Below are positions 1 to 9,300 of a DNA stretch of 64,000 nucleotides, in pieces. Origin of the DNA: Porticoccus sp964395715 (lineage in GTDB: Bacteria; Pseudomonadota; Gammaproteobacteria; Pseudomonadales; Porticoccaceae). The stretch is taken from positions 310,001 through 374,000 of the forward strand of contig CAYNAU010000002.1 of the NCBI GenBank assembly GCA_964395715.1, in the 5' to 3' direction. A program made the translations under genes and the position numbers. Under the pieces are notes generated by a model that worked only from the letters and a program-made list of their open reading frames with translations, searched no databases and was not told the DNA's origin. How positions within the stretch are numbered: the stretch's first letter is position 1; every line of letters starts with the position of its first letter.

Positions 1-1763
1 AGTGCCAGGAGTTGCTGGTACTGCTCGGCAAAGGCATCGGGATCATTGGCATTGACATAGACCTCCAGCAGTTTCAGGCGCAACGCCGTATCCTGCGGAT
101 CCTGCTCAATGGCACCTTTGAGAATATTCTCCGCCTGAGTGTAATTGCCCAGCGACAGGTAAATATCCGCTTCACCTTTGGGGTCAACGCCCTCGCCGTC
201 TTCAAGCTGCAGCTCGTCAAGCTCTTCGATATCCTCAAGATCTTGCAGGCCTTCTTCATCCAGGTCTTCGGCGAGTTCGGCAATGTACTCTTTGTCACTG
301 TCGCTAAGCAGCGCCTCTTCATCCTCGACTTCGTCCAACGCTAACGGCTCGTCTTTATCCACCAGCGTTTGCAGAGACAACTCATCAGTGGCTTCGTCGT
401 CCTGCTTGCGATTTCTGAACAGCATCAACACAGCCAGTAGCAGTGCCACCAAACCAATCGCGGGATAAAGCAGGTAGTCCATCCACGCGGAAATATCAAA
501 GCCCTTATCCTGTTTTACGGGCTCGGCTTTTACAGCAACCTCTTCACTGACAGTGGTATCAGGCTTTTCTGCGACAGTTTCTGCAGTGACTTCAGGGGCG
601 GTAGCCTGGTCAGCCACTTCACTTTCGGGCTCGACCCCTTCAGGCTCAACCAAAGTCGCCACCTGACTTGCCCGCATGGAATCATCCTGAATTTCCAGCA
701 AGCGCTCATTGGTGGAAAGCTGCTCTTCAAGCATCGCAATGCGCTCTCTGAGCTCCGCATTTTCGCGTGTAGCCTTATCCAGTTCTTCGCGGGCAACGGT
801 TAGATCTGCACCACCACTAACAGAGGTTCCCTCAGAACCTTCAACCGCTTCTTCGCCGGCACTTGCAGAGGATAGTGCTTGATCTGCACCCAGGGCAGCC
901 AGTTTCAGACGCCCCTCACCGGAATCTTCAGCAGTGTCACTGCCCTGAGTGGATGATGTGGCATCCAGCATCGGGGCCTGTGCAGCCTCAGACGCAGACT
1001 CTGCGATCGCCAGCTCTGCAGCACTGTCCGCGGCGGATAACGCCTGGATATCACTGCCTTCTGGCAGACGGAGTACCGCGCCTTTTTTCAGCAGATTGAT
1101 ATTGCCGTTGATAAACGCATCGGGGTTTGCCTGCTTGATCGCAGCCATGGTTTGCGACATGGTCGCACCCTGGGGCCGGATTTTAGTGGCGATGGCCCAT
1201 ACCGTGTCACCACTGGCAACCCGGTATTCGTCATCACTGATGGCCAGTGCTGGGGATACGGTAGTGCGGGGCGCTGGGGTACTGGGCTCGGCTGTTGGTG
1301 TTGCCGTTGGCTGCGCGCCTGAGCTCGCAGCCTCAATCTTTTTTGCTACAGGCTTCTCCGTGGCATAAAGCGGCATATCCAGTAGCAGAGTGTACTCACG
1401 CAACAAACGGCCTGCCGGCCAGTCCAGTTCCACCAGAAAGTCCAGATAGGGTTCACGGATAGGCCTTTTTGATGAGACCTGAATGACCGGGTTGCCCTTG
1501 TCAGACAAATTGATTTCAAAACGCAAATCGGTAAGAAGGAAAAGTCGATCAACACCCGCAGTGTCAAAATCCGTCTGTGAACCCAGGCCCGCAAGCATTT
1601 CCAGTTCGGTCAATTCACCGACATTGAGAAGCTGAATTTCTGCATCCAGCGGCTCGTTGAGAGCGGAGTTAAGTGTAATTTCTCCCAGCCCTACAGCGAG
1701 TGCATGATTGGTGATAACCGCACCGAGAAATCCGGCAGCCAAGGTCAAGTGACGTAACTTCAT
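1..1763 (-). CDS. fimV: FimV/HubP family pilus assembly protein, 3' end cut by window edge
   Basis: FimV is an inner-membrane, peptidoglycan-binding polar scaffold for type IV pilus assembly and twitching motility. The ATG at 1763 follows an AGGGA ribosome site. A short signal peptide ends near residue 22 and is followed by the conserved N-terminal segment (GLGEITLNSALNEPLDAEIQ). A LysM domain lies at about residues 172-225, then a coiled coil at about 320-365, an acidic low-complexity linker, one membrane helix at about 427-450 (YLLYPAIGLVALLLAVLMLF), and an acidic cytoplasmic part. A TPR-like segment (NDPDAFAEQYQQLLA) runs off the left edge, so the conserved C-terminal FimV motif is not seen. 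About 587 codons are present. Adjacency to asd and leuB is the Pseudomonas order. Confidence 0.93.
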   Translation of the reverse strand, partial: MKLRHLTLAAGFLGAVITNHALAVGLGEITLNSALNEPLDAEIQLLNVGELTELEMLAGLGSQTDFDTAGVDRLFLLTDLRFEINLSDKGNPVIQVSSKRPIREPYLDFLVELDWPAGRLLREYTLLLDMPLYATEKPVAKKIEAASSGAQPTATPTAEPSTPAPRTTVSPALAISDDEYRVASGDTVWAIATKIRPQGATMSQTMAAIKQANPDAFINGNINLLKKGAVLRLPEGSDIQALSAADSAAELAIAESASEAAQAPMLDATSSTQGSDTAEDSGEGRLKLAALGADQALSSASAGEEAVEGSEGTSVSGGADLTVAREELDKATRENAELRERIAMLEEQLSTNERLLEIQDDSMRASQVATLVEPEGVEPESEVADQATAPEVTAETVAEKPDTTVSEEVAVKAEPVKQDKGFDISAWMDYLLYPAIGLVALLLAVLMLFRNRKQDDEATDELSLQTLVDKDEPLALDEVEDEEALLSDSDKEYIAELAEDLDEEGLQDLEDIEELDELQLEDGEGVDPKGEADIYLSLGNYTQAENILKGAIEQDPQDTALRLKLLEVYVNANDPDAFAEQYQQLLA

Positions 1764-1951
1764 ACGATATTCCCTGTTTTGCTGTGTGACAAAGACCTGC
1801 AAACCAGCATCATCGGCACACAAAAAACCATTTACATGATGTGAGGTTGTTGCTGCAAGTATTTATGAGTCAACACAATTGTTCAACCGCTAGTATCATT
1901 AAAAACAAACAAAATGACTGAACCTTCATAAGGATTTATGACCGGTCGCAC

Positions 1952-1991
1952 AAAAATGCCACGACAACGCATGGCGTGCAGTGGCATTTTT
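1952..1991 (-). terminator. Rho-independent terminator downstream of asd
   Basis: An 11-bp perfect inverted repeat (AAAAATGCCAC with GTGGCATTTTT) encloses an 18-base loop that can itself form ACGC/GCGT. A T-run follows on the minus strand, just past the asd stop, so it ends the leuCDB-asd transcript before fimV. The remaining 190 bases up to the fimV start are AT-rich and should hold the fimV promoter, but I cannot choose one convincingly. Confidence 0.8.
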
Positions 1992-2008
1992 TCGTGGAAA
2001 TGGGCCCA

Positions 2009-3124
2009 CTAGCTCTCCAGCAGGATTCTCAACATCCGCCGCAGGGGTTCCGCTGCGCCCCACAACAGCTGATCGCCCACTGTGAAGGCAGACAGGTATT
2101 GGTTTCCCATATTCATCTTGCGCAAGCGCCCCACTGGCACGTGCAGATGGCCGGTCACTGCCGCAGGGGTCAATTCCTTGAGTGTGATGGCGCGTTCATT
2201 GGGAACAACCCGTACCCAGTCATTAGCCTCTGCCAGCATGCCCTCGATTTCATCCAGGGGAACATCCTGTGTCAGTTTGACTGTCAGCGCCTGGCTGTGA
2301 CAGCGCATGGCACCAATCCGCACACAGACGCCGTCCACCGGAATCAACGTGTCACCACTGCGACCGAGAATCTTGTTGGTCTCGGCCTGCCCCTTCCACT
2401 CTTCCTTGCTCTGACCACTTTCCAGCTGAACATCAATCCAGGGCAGCAGGCTGCCAGCCAACGGGGCCCCGAAGTTATCAGTGGGAAAATCGTCACTGCG
2501 CATGGCTGCAACCACTTTGCGGTCAATATCGAGGATCGCAGACGCGGGGTCTTCCAGTTCGGCGGACACGGATTTTTCAATCGCTCCCATCTGTGCGATC
2601 AGTTCGCGCATGTTCTGTGCGCCCGCACCCGATGCCGCCTGATAGGTCATGGCGGAGGTCCACTCTACCAGCCCCTGATTGAAGAGGCCGCCCATGGCCA
2701 TCAACATCAGGCTCACTGTGCAGTTACCGCCGATATAATTTTTAACCCCGCTGGCAATGCCATCCTTGATGACGTTGAAATTCACCGGGTCCAGTACAAT
2801 CAGCGCGTCGTCAGCCATACGCAAAGCCGAGGCCGCATCAATCCAGTAGCCATCCCAGCCAGCATTTCTCAATTCGGGATAAACCGCCTTGGTGTAATCG
2901 CCGCCCTGGCAGGTAACAATAATATCCATCTGCGACAGAGACTTGATGTCACTGGCATCCAGCAGCGGTGGCACATCGACGCCCACATCAGGACCCGGCT
3001 GGCCCATCTGGGAGGTGGTGAAAAAGATGGGCTCGATATCTGCAAAATCCTTTTCCTGCTGCATGCGATCCATCAGCACAGAGCCAACCATACCTCGCCA
3101 ACCGACAAAACCTACTTTTTTCAT
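2009..3124 (-). CDS. asd: Aspartate-semialdehyde dehydrogenase
   Basis: Asd reduces L-aspartyl-4-phosphate to aspartate semialdehyde with NADPH. This is the branch step toward lysine, diaminopimelate, threonine and methionine. The 371-aa length matches the E. coli-type enzyme. The N-terminal nucleotide-binding motif reads GFVGWRGMVGSVL, and the catalytic cysteine is Cys135 in GGNCTVSLM, the same number as in E. coli. It lies 48 bases after leuB on the same strand and is closed by the hairpin at 1952-1991. It is probably read from the leuC promoter, an internal promoter being possible. Confidence 0.97.
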   Translation of the reverse strand: MKKVGFVGWRGMVGSVLMDRMQQEKDFADIEPIFFTTSQMGQPGPDVGVDVPPLLDASDIKSLSQMDIIVTCQGGDYTKAVYPELRNAGWDGYWIDAASALRMADDALIVLDPVNFNVIKDGIASGVKNYIGGNCTVSLMLMAMGGLFNQGLVEWTSAMTYQAASGAGAQNMRELIAQMGAIEKSVSAELEDPASAILDIDRKVVAAMRSDDFPTDNFGAPLAGSLLPWIDVQLESGQSKEEWKGQAETNKILGRSGDTLIPVDGVCVRIGAMRCHSQALTVKLTQDVPLDEIEGMLAEANDWVRVVPNERAITLKELTPAAVTGHLHVPVGRLRKMNMGNQYLSAFTVGDQLLWGAAEPLRRMLRILLES

Positions 3125-3172
3125 GAAAATTGACCTATTAAAAATCTGTTCAAAGACTAACCTGAGTTGTGA

Positions 3173-4246
3173 TCAGAGCGCGGCCAACACGGCATCACCC
3201 ATTTCGGAGGTACTGACCTTACGGGTACCCATCGTGTAGATATCTGGAGTACGCAGCCCCTGATCCAGCACCTGGCTCACCGCCTCCTCAATGGCAACCG
3301 CTGCATCCGGCGCGTTCAGGGAATAGCGTAGCATCATTGCCGCGGACAGAATCGTCGCCAGAGGGTTGGCGAGGCCCTGGCCGGAAATATCCGGGGCAGA
3401 ACCATGGCAGGGTTCATATAACCCCTTGCCGTTTTTATCCAGCGCCGCTGAGGGCAGCATGCCGATAGAGCCGGTGAGCATGGCCGCCGCATCAGAGAGA
3501 ATGTCACCAAACATATTGCCGGTTACCATCACGTCAAATTGTTTGGGTGCCTTGACCAGTTGCATGGCGGCATTGTCCACATACATGTGCCTCAGCTCTA
3601 CCTCGGGATAATCTTTGGCCACCTCTTCCATGATCTCTCGCCACAAAACCGTAGCTTCCAGCACATTGGCCTTATCTACCGAACAGACCCGGCGGTCGCG
3701 GACCATGGCAGCCTCGAAGGCCACTTTGCCGATGCGGCGAATTTCCGATTCTGAATACTTGTAAGTGTTATAGCCCTCGCGCTCACCATTCTCCAGGACG
3801 CGAATACCGCGGGGCTCGCCAAAATAGATGCCACCGGTCAATTCGCGCACGATCAGAATATCCAGGCCGGCGACAATTTCCGGCTTCAGGGACGATGCCT
3901 CAGCCAACTGCGGGTAGAGAATGGCCGGACGCAGGTTGCCGAATAATTCCAGTCCGGAGCGCAGCTTCAATAACCCCTTTTCCGGACGAAGGTGACGTTC
4001 CAGGCCATCCCACTCGGGGCCACCCACGGAGCCCATCAGAATCGCGTCGCTGCGATGGGCCTTTTCCAGGGTTTCATCGGGACAGGGTTCACCCACAGCA
4101 TCACAGGCTGCACCGCCCAGAAGGCCCTCCTCAAATACCAGCCCCAGGCCAAACTGCTCATCCACTTTGCCGAGCACCTTAAGCGCTTCATCGACAATTT
4201 CCGGCCCGATGTGATCGCCTTTGAGTATCAGTACTTGCTTGCTCAT
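3173..4246 (-). CDS. leuB: 3-isopropylmalate dehydrogenase
   Basis: LeuB oxidatively decarboxylates 3-isopropylmalate to 2-oxoisocaproate with NAD+, the third leucine-specific step. The 357-aa protein carries the GDHIGPEIV start, the substrate-binding block RSGLELFGNLRPAILYP, and the metal/substrate aspartates in VDNAAMQLV and GNMFGDILSD. It lies 12 bases after leuD in the leuC-leuD-leuB-asd set, so cotranscription is likely. Nothing is missing relative to the family. Confidence 0.97.
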   Translation of the reverse strand: MSKQVLILKGDHIGPEIVDEALKVLGKVDEQFGLGLVFEEGLLGGAACDAVGEPCPDETLEKAHRSDAILMGSVGGPEWDGLERHLRPEKGLLKLRSGLELFGNLRPAILYPQLAEASSLKPEIVAGLDILIVRELTGGIYFGEPRGIRVLENGEREGYNTYKYSESEIRRIGKVAFEAAMVRDRRVCSVDKANVLEATVLWREIMEEVAKDYPEVELRHMYVDNAAMQLVKAPKQFDVMVTGNMFGDILSDAAAMLTGSIGMLPSAALDKNGKGLYEPCHGSAPDISGQGLANPLATILSAAMMLRYSLNAPDAAVAIEEAVSQVLDQGLRTPDIYTMGTRKVSTSEMGDAVLAAL

Positions 4247-4258
4247 AACTTTTATTCC

Positions 4259-4906
4259 CTACTTAATGGCATGGTAGAGCCAGGGATTGGCTTTACCGTG
4301 ACCAGCTTCAAAGGCGCGAATGGCATCGGCTTCCTGAAGTGTCAGACCGATTTCGTCCAGACCTTCCAGCAGACAGTGCTTGCGGAACGCATCGACTTCA
4401 AAAGGGAGTTCTTCTCCATTCGGCTTCACGACGACCTGGCGGGACAAATCCACGGTCAACTCATAACCCTCTGCAACCTCTGCCTCTTCAAACAACTTGT
4501 CGACTATTTTTTCTTCTAAAACAATAGGAAGTAATCCATTTTTAAAGCAGTTATTAAAGAAAATATCAGCAAAACTCGGGGCGATCACAGCGCGGAAACC
4601 ATAGTCATCCAGAGCCCAGGGAGCATGTTCACGGCTGGAACCACAGCCGAAATTTTCCCGTGCCAACAGCACTGAGGCGCCGGCATAGCGAGGCCAGTTG
4701 AGCGGAAAATCCGGGTTCAATGGGCGCGTAGAACAGTCCTGGCCGGGGCGACCTTCATCCAGGTAACGCAGCTCATCGAACAGGTTCGGGCCAAACCCGC
4801 TGCGCTTGATCGACTTCAGGAACTGCTTGGGAATGATCATGTCGGTATCGACATTGGCGCGGTCCATAGGGGCCACCAGCCCTTTGTGTACAGTAAATGC
4901 TTTCAC
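4259..4906 (-). CDS. leuD: 3-isopropylmalate dehydratase small subunit
   Basis: LeuD is the small subunit of isopropylmalate isomerase, partnering LeuC to interconvert 2- and 3-isopropylmalate. The open frame extends further upstream, but I place the start at the GTG at 4906. GAGGAG lies six bases upstream, and the resulting 215-aa product (VKAFTVHKGLVAPMDRANVD) matches family length and N-terminus. The swivelling-domain motif GCGSSREHAPWAL is present. The ribosome site overlaps the leuC stop, so translation is probably coupled. Confidence 0.96.
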   Translation of the reverse strand: MKAFTVHKGLVAPMDRANVDTDMIIPKQFLKSIKRSGFGPNLFDELRYLDEGRPGQDCSTRPLNPDFPLNWPRYAGASVLLARENFGCGSSREHAPWALDDYGFRAVIAPSFADIFFNNCFKNGLLPIVLEEKIVDKLFEEAEVAEGYELTVDLSRQVVVKPNGEELPFEVDAFRKHCLLEGLDEIGLTLQEADAIRAFEAGHGKANPWLYHAIK

Positions 4907-4916
4907 GGCAATCTCC

Positions 4917-6338
4917 TCAATCCAATGCGCGCACGTCGGTAATATGACCGGCAATCGCCGCGGCAGCGGCCATGGCTGGACTCACCAGATGGGTTCGACC
5001 ACCGTTGCCCTGACGGCCTTCAAAGTTGCGGTTGGAGGTAGAGGCACAATGCTCACCTGCCCCAAGGCGATCTGCATTCATGGCCAGACACATAGAGCAG
5101 CCCGGCTCGCGCCAGTCCATTCCGGCTTCAATGAAAATCTTGTCCAGGCCTTCCGATTCCGCCTGGGCCTTCACCATCTGGGAACCGGGAACGACCAGCA
5201 CCTGCTTAACGGTACCGGCCACTTTTCGGCCACGGGCCACATCGGCTGCGGCACGCAGGTCCTCGATACGCGAGTTGGTGCAGGAGCCAATAAACACCCG
5301 GTCCACGGGGATATCGCTGATGGCCGAACCACCCTTAAGGCCCATGTATTTCAGCGCCCTTTCAATACCCTGCCGTTTCACCGGGTCAGACTCGTCCTCG
5401 GGACGGGGAATGGTGCCATTCACGGGAGCAACCATTTCCGGCGAGGTTCCCCAGCTCACCTGAGGCTCAATGGCATCGCCATCCAGTTCCACGACGGTAT
5501 CAAACACGGCATCGTCATCACTGCGCAGGGTTTGCCAGTAAGCCGCCGCCTGATCCCACATTTCTCCTGTCGGTGCAAAACGCCGCCCCTTGAAGTACTC
5601 GATGGTTTTCTCATCCACAGACACCATGCCCACCCTAGCTCCGGCTTCGATGGCCATATTGCAGACCGTCATGCGACCTTCTATGGACATATCCTGGAAT
5701 ACCTGACCGGCAAACTCGATCGCGTAACCGGTACCACCGGCAGTACCGATTTTGCCGATAATGGCCAGCACCACATCCTTGGCAGTAACGCCCGGTCCAA
5801 GGGTGCCGTCCACACGAATCAGCATATTCTTCATCTTCTTGGTCACCAGACACTGGGTGGCCAGTACGTGCTCCACTTCTGACGTACCAATACCGTGGGC
5901 CAGACAAGCAAAGGCACCGTGGGTCGCTGTATGGGAATCACCACAAACCACGGTCATACCCGGGAGAGAGGCCCCCAATTCCGGGCCCATCACGTGCACG
6001 ATGCCCTGTCCCATCTCGTTCATCTTGAATTCGCGGATACCGAAATAATCGCAGTTCTCATCCAGGGTCTTTACCTGAATACGGGAGGTCTCGTCGGGGA
6101 TGGCGTCCACGCCGGCGGCGCGTTCTGCCGGGTCAGTGGAAATATTGTGGTCCGGGGTGGCCACATTCACGTCCAGGCGCCAGGGTTTTCGCCCGGCGAT
6201 GCGCAGCCCCTCAAAGGCCTGCGGAGAGGTTACTTCGTGCAAAATATGACGATCAATGTAGATCAGTGCGGAGCCGTCATCACGCTGCTTGACCAGGTGT
6301 GCGTCCCACAATTTGTCGTAAAGGGTTTTTCCAGCCAT
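4917..6338 (-). CDS. leuC: 3-isopropylmalate dehydratase large subunit
   Basis: LeuC carries the [4Fe-4S] cluster of isopropylmalate isomerase, an aconitase-family enzyme. Cluster cysteines sit in FIGSCTNSRIEDL and in PGCSMCLAMN, and the CGDSHTATHGAF motif is intact. I use the ATG at 6338, giving 473 aa starting MAGKTLYDKLWDAHLV. A TTG two codons upstream is less likely. It is the first gene of the leuC-leuD-leuB-asd run, and its start abuts one arm of the inverted repeat shared with the divergent LysR gene. Confidence 0.97.
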   Translation of the reverse strand: MAGKTLYDKLWDAHLVKQRDDGSALIYIDRHILHEVTSPQAFEGLRIAGRKPWRLDVNVATPDHNISTDPAERAAGVDAIPDETSRIQVKTLDENCDYFGIREFKMNEMGQGIVHVMGPELGASLPGMTVVCGDSHTATHGAFACLAHGIGTSEVEHVLATQCLVTKKMKNMLIRVDGTLGPGVTAKDVVLAIIGKIGTAGGTGYAIEFAGQVFQDMSIEGRMTVCNMAIEAGARVGMVSVDEKTIEYFKGRRFAPTGEMWDQAAAYWQTLRSDDDAVFDTVVELDGDAIEPQVSWGTSPEMVAPVNGTIPRPEDESDPVKRQGIERALKYMGLKGGSAISDIPVDRVFIGSCTNSRIEDLRAAADVARGRKVAGTVKQVLVVPGSQMVKAQAESEGLDKIFIEAGMDWREPGCSMCLAMNADRLGAGEHCASTSNRNFEGRQGNGGRTHLVSPAMAAAAAIAGHITDVRALD

Positions 6339-6447
6339 TATCAATTCCAGCCATTTCTGATGGCGTTATTTTAATCGGCACATCAAATAACACAAATTCA
6401 TATTTTTTATCGTTTCGATTCCTATCTGGAATTGATATCCTGCTCCC
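6339..6447. promoter_or_regulatory. leuC / LysR divergent promoter region with a 12-bp inverted repeat
   Basis: Two exact, oppositely oriented copies of TATCAATTCCAG lie at 6339-6350, touching the leuC start, and at 6426-6437, eleven bases before the LysR start. A leuC promoter candidate on the minus strand is TTGTGT, 16 bases, TAAAAT. Divergent placement and paired repeats are typical of a LysR-type regulator controlling its neighbour and itself. The arms are 75 bases apart, so they are more likely two separate binding sites than one dyad. This is inference from sequence alone. Confidence 0.6.
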
Positions 6448-7320
6448 ATGGATACGCAATTACTGGAAGCCTTCATCGCCGTGGCGGAAAGCAGTTCTTT
6501 CTCGCTGGCCGCAGAACGCATCCATGTCACCCAGCCCGCTGTCAGCAAACGGATTGCACAACTGGAAGACATTCTGGACTGCCGATTATTTGATCGCATC
6601 GCCCGCACCGTCACCCTGACCGAGGCTGGCGAAGCCCTCCTGCCCCGCGCACATCGCATACTTCAGGAATTTGCGGATACCCGACAGGCCATCAGCGACC
6701 TGTCAGGAGAAATCAGTGGTCATCTGCGTTTGGCTATCAGCCATCATATTGGCCTGCACCGTTTGCCCCCGATCCTCAAACAATTCGCCCAGCGTCACCC
6801 ATCGGTAAAAATCGACGTGGACTTTATGGATTCGGAAAAGGCCTACGAAGGGATCCTGCAGGGTCGTTTTGAAGTGGCGGTCATTACCCTGGCTCCGCAA
6901 CCGCATCCGAAAGTTGAGTCCCAAGTTATCTGGCCGGACCCGCTGGTATTTATGGTCGCCGATGACCATTCACTGTGTTCTAAACCTCATCCGGATCTGC
7001 AAACACTTTGCGAGTACCCGGCCATTCTCCCCGGCCTGAACACCTACACCGGACGCATGGCCCGGGCCGTGTTTGAAGAACACGGGGTACCATTACCTGC
7101 CACCATGGCCACCAACTACCTGGAAACCATCAAGATGATGGTCAGCATTGGTCTCGGCTGGAGCCTGCTGCCAGAAAGCATGCTGGATACCGACTTATGC
7201 ACCATTCGTATACCCGACATTCACATTGAACGACAGCTGGGCTACATCCATCACCGGGAAAAAAGCCTATCCAATGCTGCACGCGCCTTTATTCAATTAC
7301 TGGACACTGAAATGTCATAA
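6448..7320 (+). CDS. LysR-type transcriptional regulator, probable leu regulator
   Basis: This 290-aa protein has the LysR winged helix-turn-helix at residues 1-60 (SFSLAAERIHVTQPAVSKRI) and a periplasmic-binding-like effector domain from about 90. It diverges from leuC, the arrangement seen for LysR genes beside leuCDB in pseudomonads. The simplest reading is that it controls the leu genes in response to a pathway metabolite. The effector is unknown. Its stop is followed at once by a hairpin terminator. Confidence 0.88.
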   Translation: MDTQLLEAFIAVAESSSFSLAAERIHVTQPAVSKRIAQLEDILDCRLFDRIARTVTLTEAGEALLPRAHRILQEFADTRQAISDLSGEISGHLRLAISHHIGLHRLPPILKQFAQRHPSVKIDVDFMDSEKAYEGILQGRFEVAVITLAPQPHPKVESQVIWPDPLVFMVADDHSLCSKPHPDLQTLCEYPAILPGLNTYTGRMARAVFEEHGVPLPATMATNYLETIKMMVSIGLGWSLLPESMLDTDLCTIRIPDIHIERQLGYIHHREKSLSNAARAFIQLLDTEMS

Positions 7321-7349
7321 AAAAACCGCCGCAAGTTGCAGCGGTTTTT
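7321..7349. terminator. Bidirectional terminator between the LysR gene and the acyl-CoA dehydrogenase
   Basis: AAAAACCGC pairs perfectly with GCGGTTTTT across an 11-base loop that can extend through GCAA/TTGC. A-runs and T-runs flank both sides, so it can serve both convergent genes. Confidence 0.85.
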
Positions 7350-7377
7350 CCGGTTGCTTCAATAGATCTGGATACGC

Positions 7378-9153
7378 CTAGAAGGTATCGATATCCAGTG
7401 CCATCACTGACTCCGAACCGGCTTTTATCGCAGCCAGGTAGGCCTGATTGCGGGGCATGATCTGTTCTGCAAAGAACCGCGTCGTGGTGATCTTGCTGTT
7501 GTTAAACACACCGTTACCCTCACCTGAGGCATTCAAACGCACAGCCACGATAGCGCTCCTCGCCATCAGGGCTCCGGCCACAGTAGTCCCCATCAACATC
7601 ATCAGGTTATAGGCAGCAGCACCGGGTGCTGCCCAGTCATCTGTCGCCTGGGCAAATAGCGATTTCACCGCCTGCTGGCACGCCGACAAGGAATATTCCA
7701 GCGCATCGGCCATCTCTACCAAGCCTGCAGTCCGGGCCTCGGCCACCACTGGCAGCAGGTCTTTCATCAGTTCACCCGCAGCCACACCTTTGTCACGGGC
7801 AATCTTGCGTCCCACCAGATCCATGGACTGGATCCCATTGGTCCCTTCGTAGATAGGCAGGATACGGGCATCACGCATGTGCTGGGCTGCACCCGTCTCT
7901 TCCACAAACCCCATACCCCCGTGCACCTGCACCCCGAGGGATGTCACCTCCATACCGATTTCCGTGCACCAGCCTTTTACAAGAGGCGTCAGGATATCCA
8001 CACGACGCTGATGAAAAGCTGTAACTTCTGCATCTTCCTCCTTGTGAACATGATCTTCATGGGCCAGGGCACTGTAAGCCAGGGCGCGTGCACCTTCCGT
8101 CAAGGCACGCATCTGCATGAGCATACGACGCACGTCCGGGTGGTGAATAATCGTCGCTTTCGGCACCCCAGGCGCGCTGCCCTGGACTCGATCCTTGGCG
8201 AAGGCCACCGCCTGCTGGTAAGCGCGTTCGCTGATGGAAACCCCTTGCAGACCAACCGCCAGACGGGCTTCGTTCATCATTGCGAACATGTACACCAGCC
8301 CCTGGTTCTCCTCGCCTACCAGGTAGCCAACAGCACCATCGTTATCGCCAAAGGACAGTGAACAGGTAGGGCTCGCGTGAATACCCATCTTGTGTTCCAA
8401 CCCTACACAGTAAACATCGTTGCGTTCGCCGCGACTGCCGTCCTCATTGATAAGGAATTTCGGTACTACAAACAGGGAAATGCCCTTGACCCCTTCCGGG
8501 GCATCCGGGGTACGGGCCAGCACCAGGTGAATGATGTTATCGGTGTACTCGTGATCACCCCAGGTAATAAAGATCTTCTGACCGCTGAGCCGGTAGTGAT
8601 CACCTTCGGGCACCGCCTTGGTCCGCACTGCGGCCAGATCAGAGCCCGCCTGGGGCTCGGTAAGATTCATGGTGCCGGCCCACTCACCGGAAACCAGTTT
8701 TGGCAGATACAGTGCTTTTTGTTCATCGCTGCCGTACATGTCCAGAGCGGTAACCACCCCCTTGGTCAGCATCGGGCAAAGACCAAAGGCCATATTGGCG
8801 GACTGACTCATCTCGTCGACGGCTACTGACAACAGCATCGGCATGCCCTGGCCACCGTACTCCACATCGCCTGTCAGACTGGTCCAGCCGGATTCGCTCA
8901 ATTGCTGATAAATGCCGTCCAGAGCCGGCGCAGTAATAACGGTAGTGCCATCCAGTTGTGATCCCTGCTGGTCAGCCACTTGATTGGTGGGGGCAACCAC
9001 TTCGCCAAAAAAGCGTGCTGCCTCACTCAGAATGGCATCCACCATATCCGGGGTCGCCTCTTCATAGCCCGGCAATTGAGCTATTTTGTCCATACCGAGA
9101 ACCTGGTTTATCAGGAAGCTCATCTCATCAACGGGAGCCTTGTATACGGTCAT
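7378..9153 (-). CDS. Acyl-CoA dehydrogenase with C-terminal extension (DmdC-like length)
   Basis: This FAD-dependent acyl-CoA dehydrogenase of 591 aa has the N-terminal, middle and C-terminal domains (about residues 35-480) plus an extra C-terminal helical domain. That build is typical of the longer bacterial paralogues that include 3-methylmercaptopropionyl-CoA dehydrogenases. Motifs include NLTEPQAGSDL for FAD/substrate binding, and the helix YEGTNGIQSMDLVGRK, where the catalytic glutamate is expected. The ATG at 9153 was chosen because AGGGG lies six bases upstream and the product begins MTVYKAPVDEM like its relatives. An ATG 24 bases further out is possible. The substrate cannot be read from the sequence. 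Confidence 0.9.
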   Translation of the reverse strand: MTVYKAPVDEMSFLINQVLGMDKIAQLPGYEEATPDMVDAILSEAARFFGEVVAPTNQVADQQGSQLDGTTVITAPALDGIYQQLSESGWTSLTGDVEYGGQGMPMLLSVAVDEMSQSANMAFGLCPMLTKGVVTALDMYGSDEQKALYLPKLVSGEWAGTMNLTEPQAGSDLAAVRTKAVPEGDHYRLSGQKIFITWGDHEYTDNIIHLVLARTPDAPEGVKGISLFVVPKFLINEDGSRGERNDVYCVGLEHKMGIHASPTCSLSFGDNDGAVGYLVGEENQGLVYMFAMMNEARLAVGLQGVSISERAYQQAVAFAKDRVQGSAPGVPKATIIHHPDVRRMLMQMRALTEGARALAYSALAHEDHVHKEEDAEVTAFHQRRVDILTPLVKGWCTEIGMEVTSLGVQVHGGMGFVEETGAAQHMRDARILPIYEGTNGIQSMDLVGRKIARDKGVAAGELMKDLLPVVAEARTAGLVEMADALEYSLSACQQAVKSLFAQATDDWAAPGAAAYNLMMLMGTTVAGALMARSAIVAVRLNASGEGNGVFNNSKITTTRFFAEQIMPRNQAYLAAIKAGSESVMALDIDTF

Positions 9154-9300
9154 TCTCCACCCCTCTATCGGTGTCATTTAATCTGTTTGTTTTGATATAA
9201 AGATAGCGACTAGCGGAAAGGATTCTATGTATTTATCGACAAAAACCCATGACGTTCTGTGACTCACGGGTTTCAGGAAGAATACCGGAAGAGGCGGTGA

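Noticed and set aside
1976..3133. 385-codon open frame on the plus strand opposite asd
   Set aside because: It is the antisense shadow of asd, has no ribosome site or family likeness, and asd is certain.
4806..5882. 358-codon plus-strand frame opposite leuC/leuD
   Set aside because: Antisense of two clear genes, with histidine-rich composition typical of a reverse-frame artefact.
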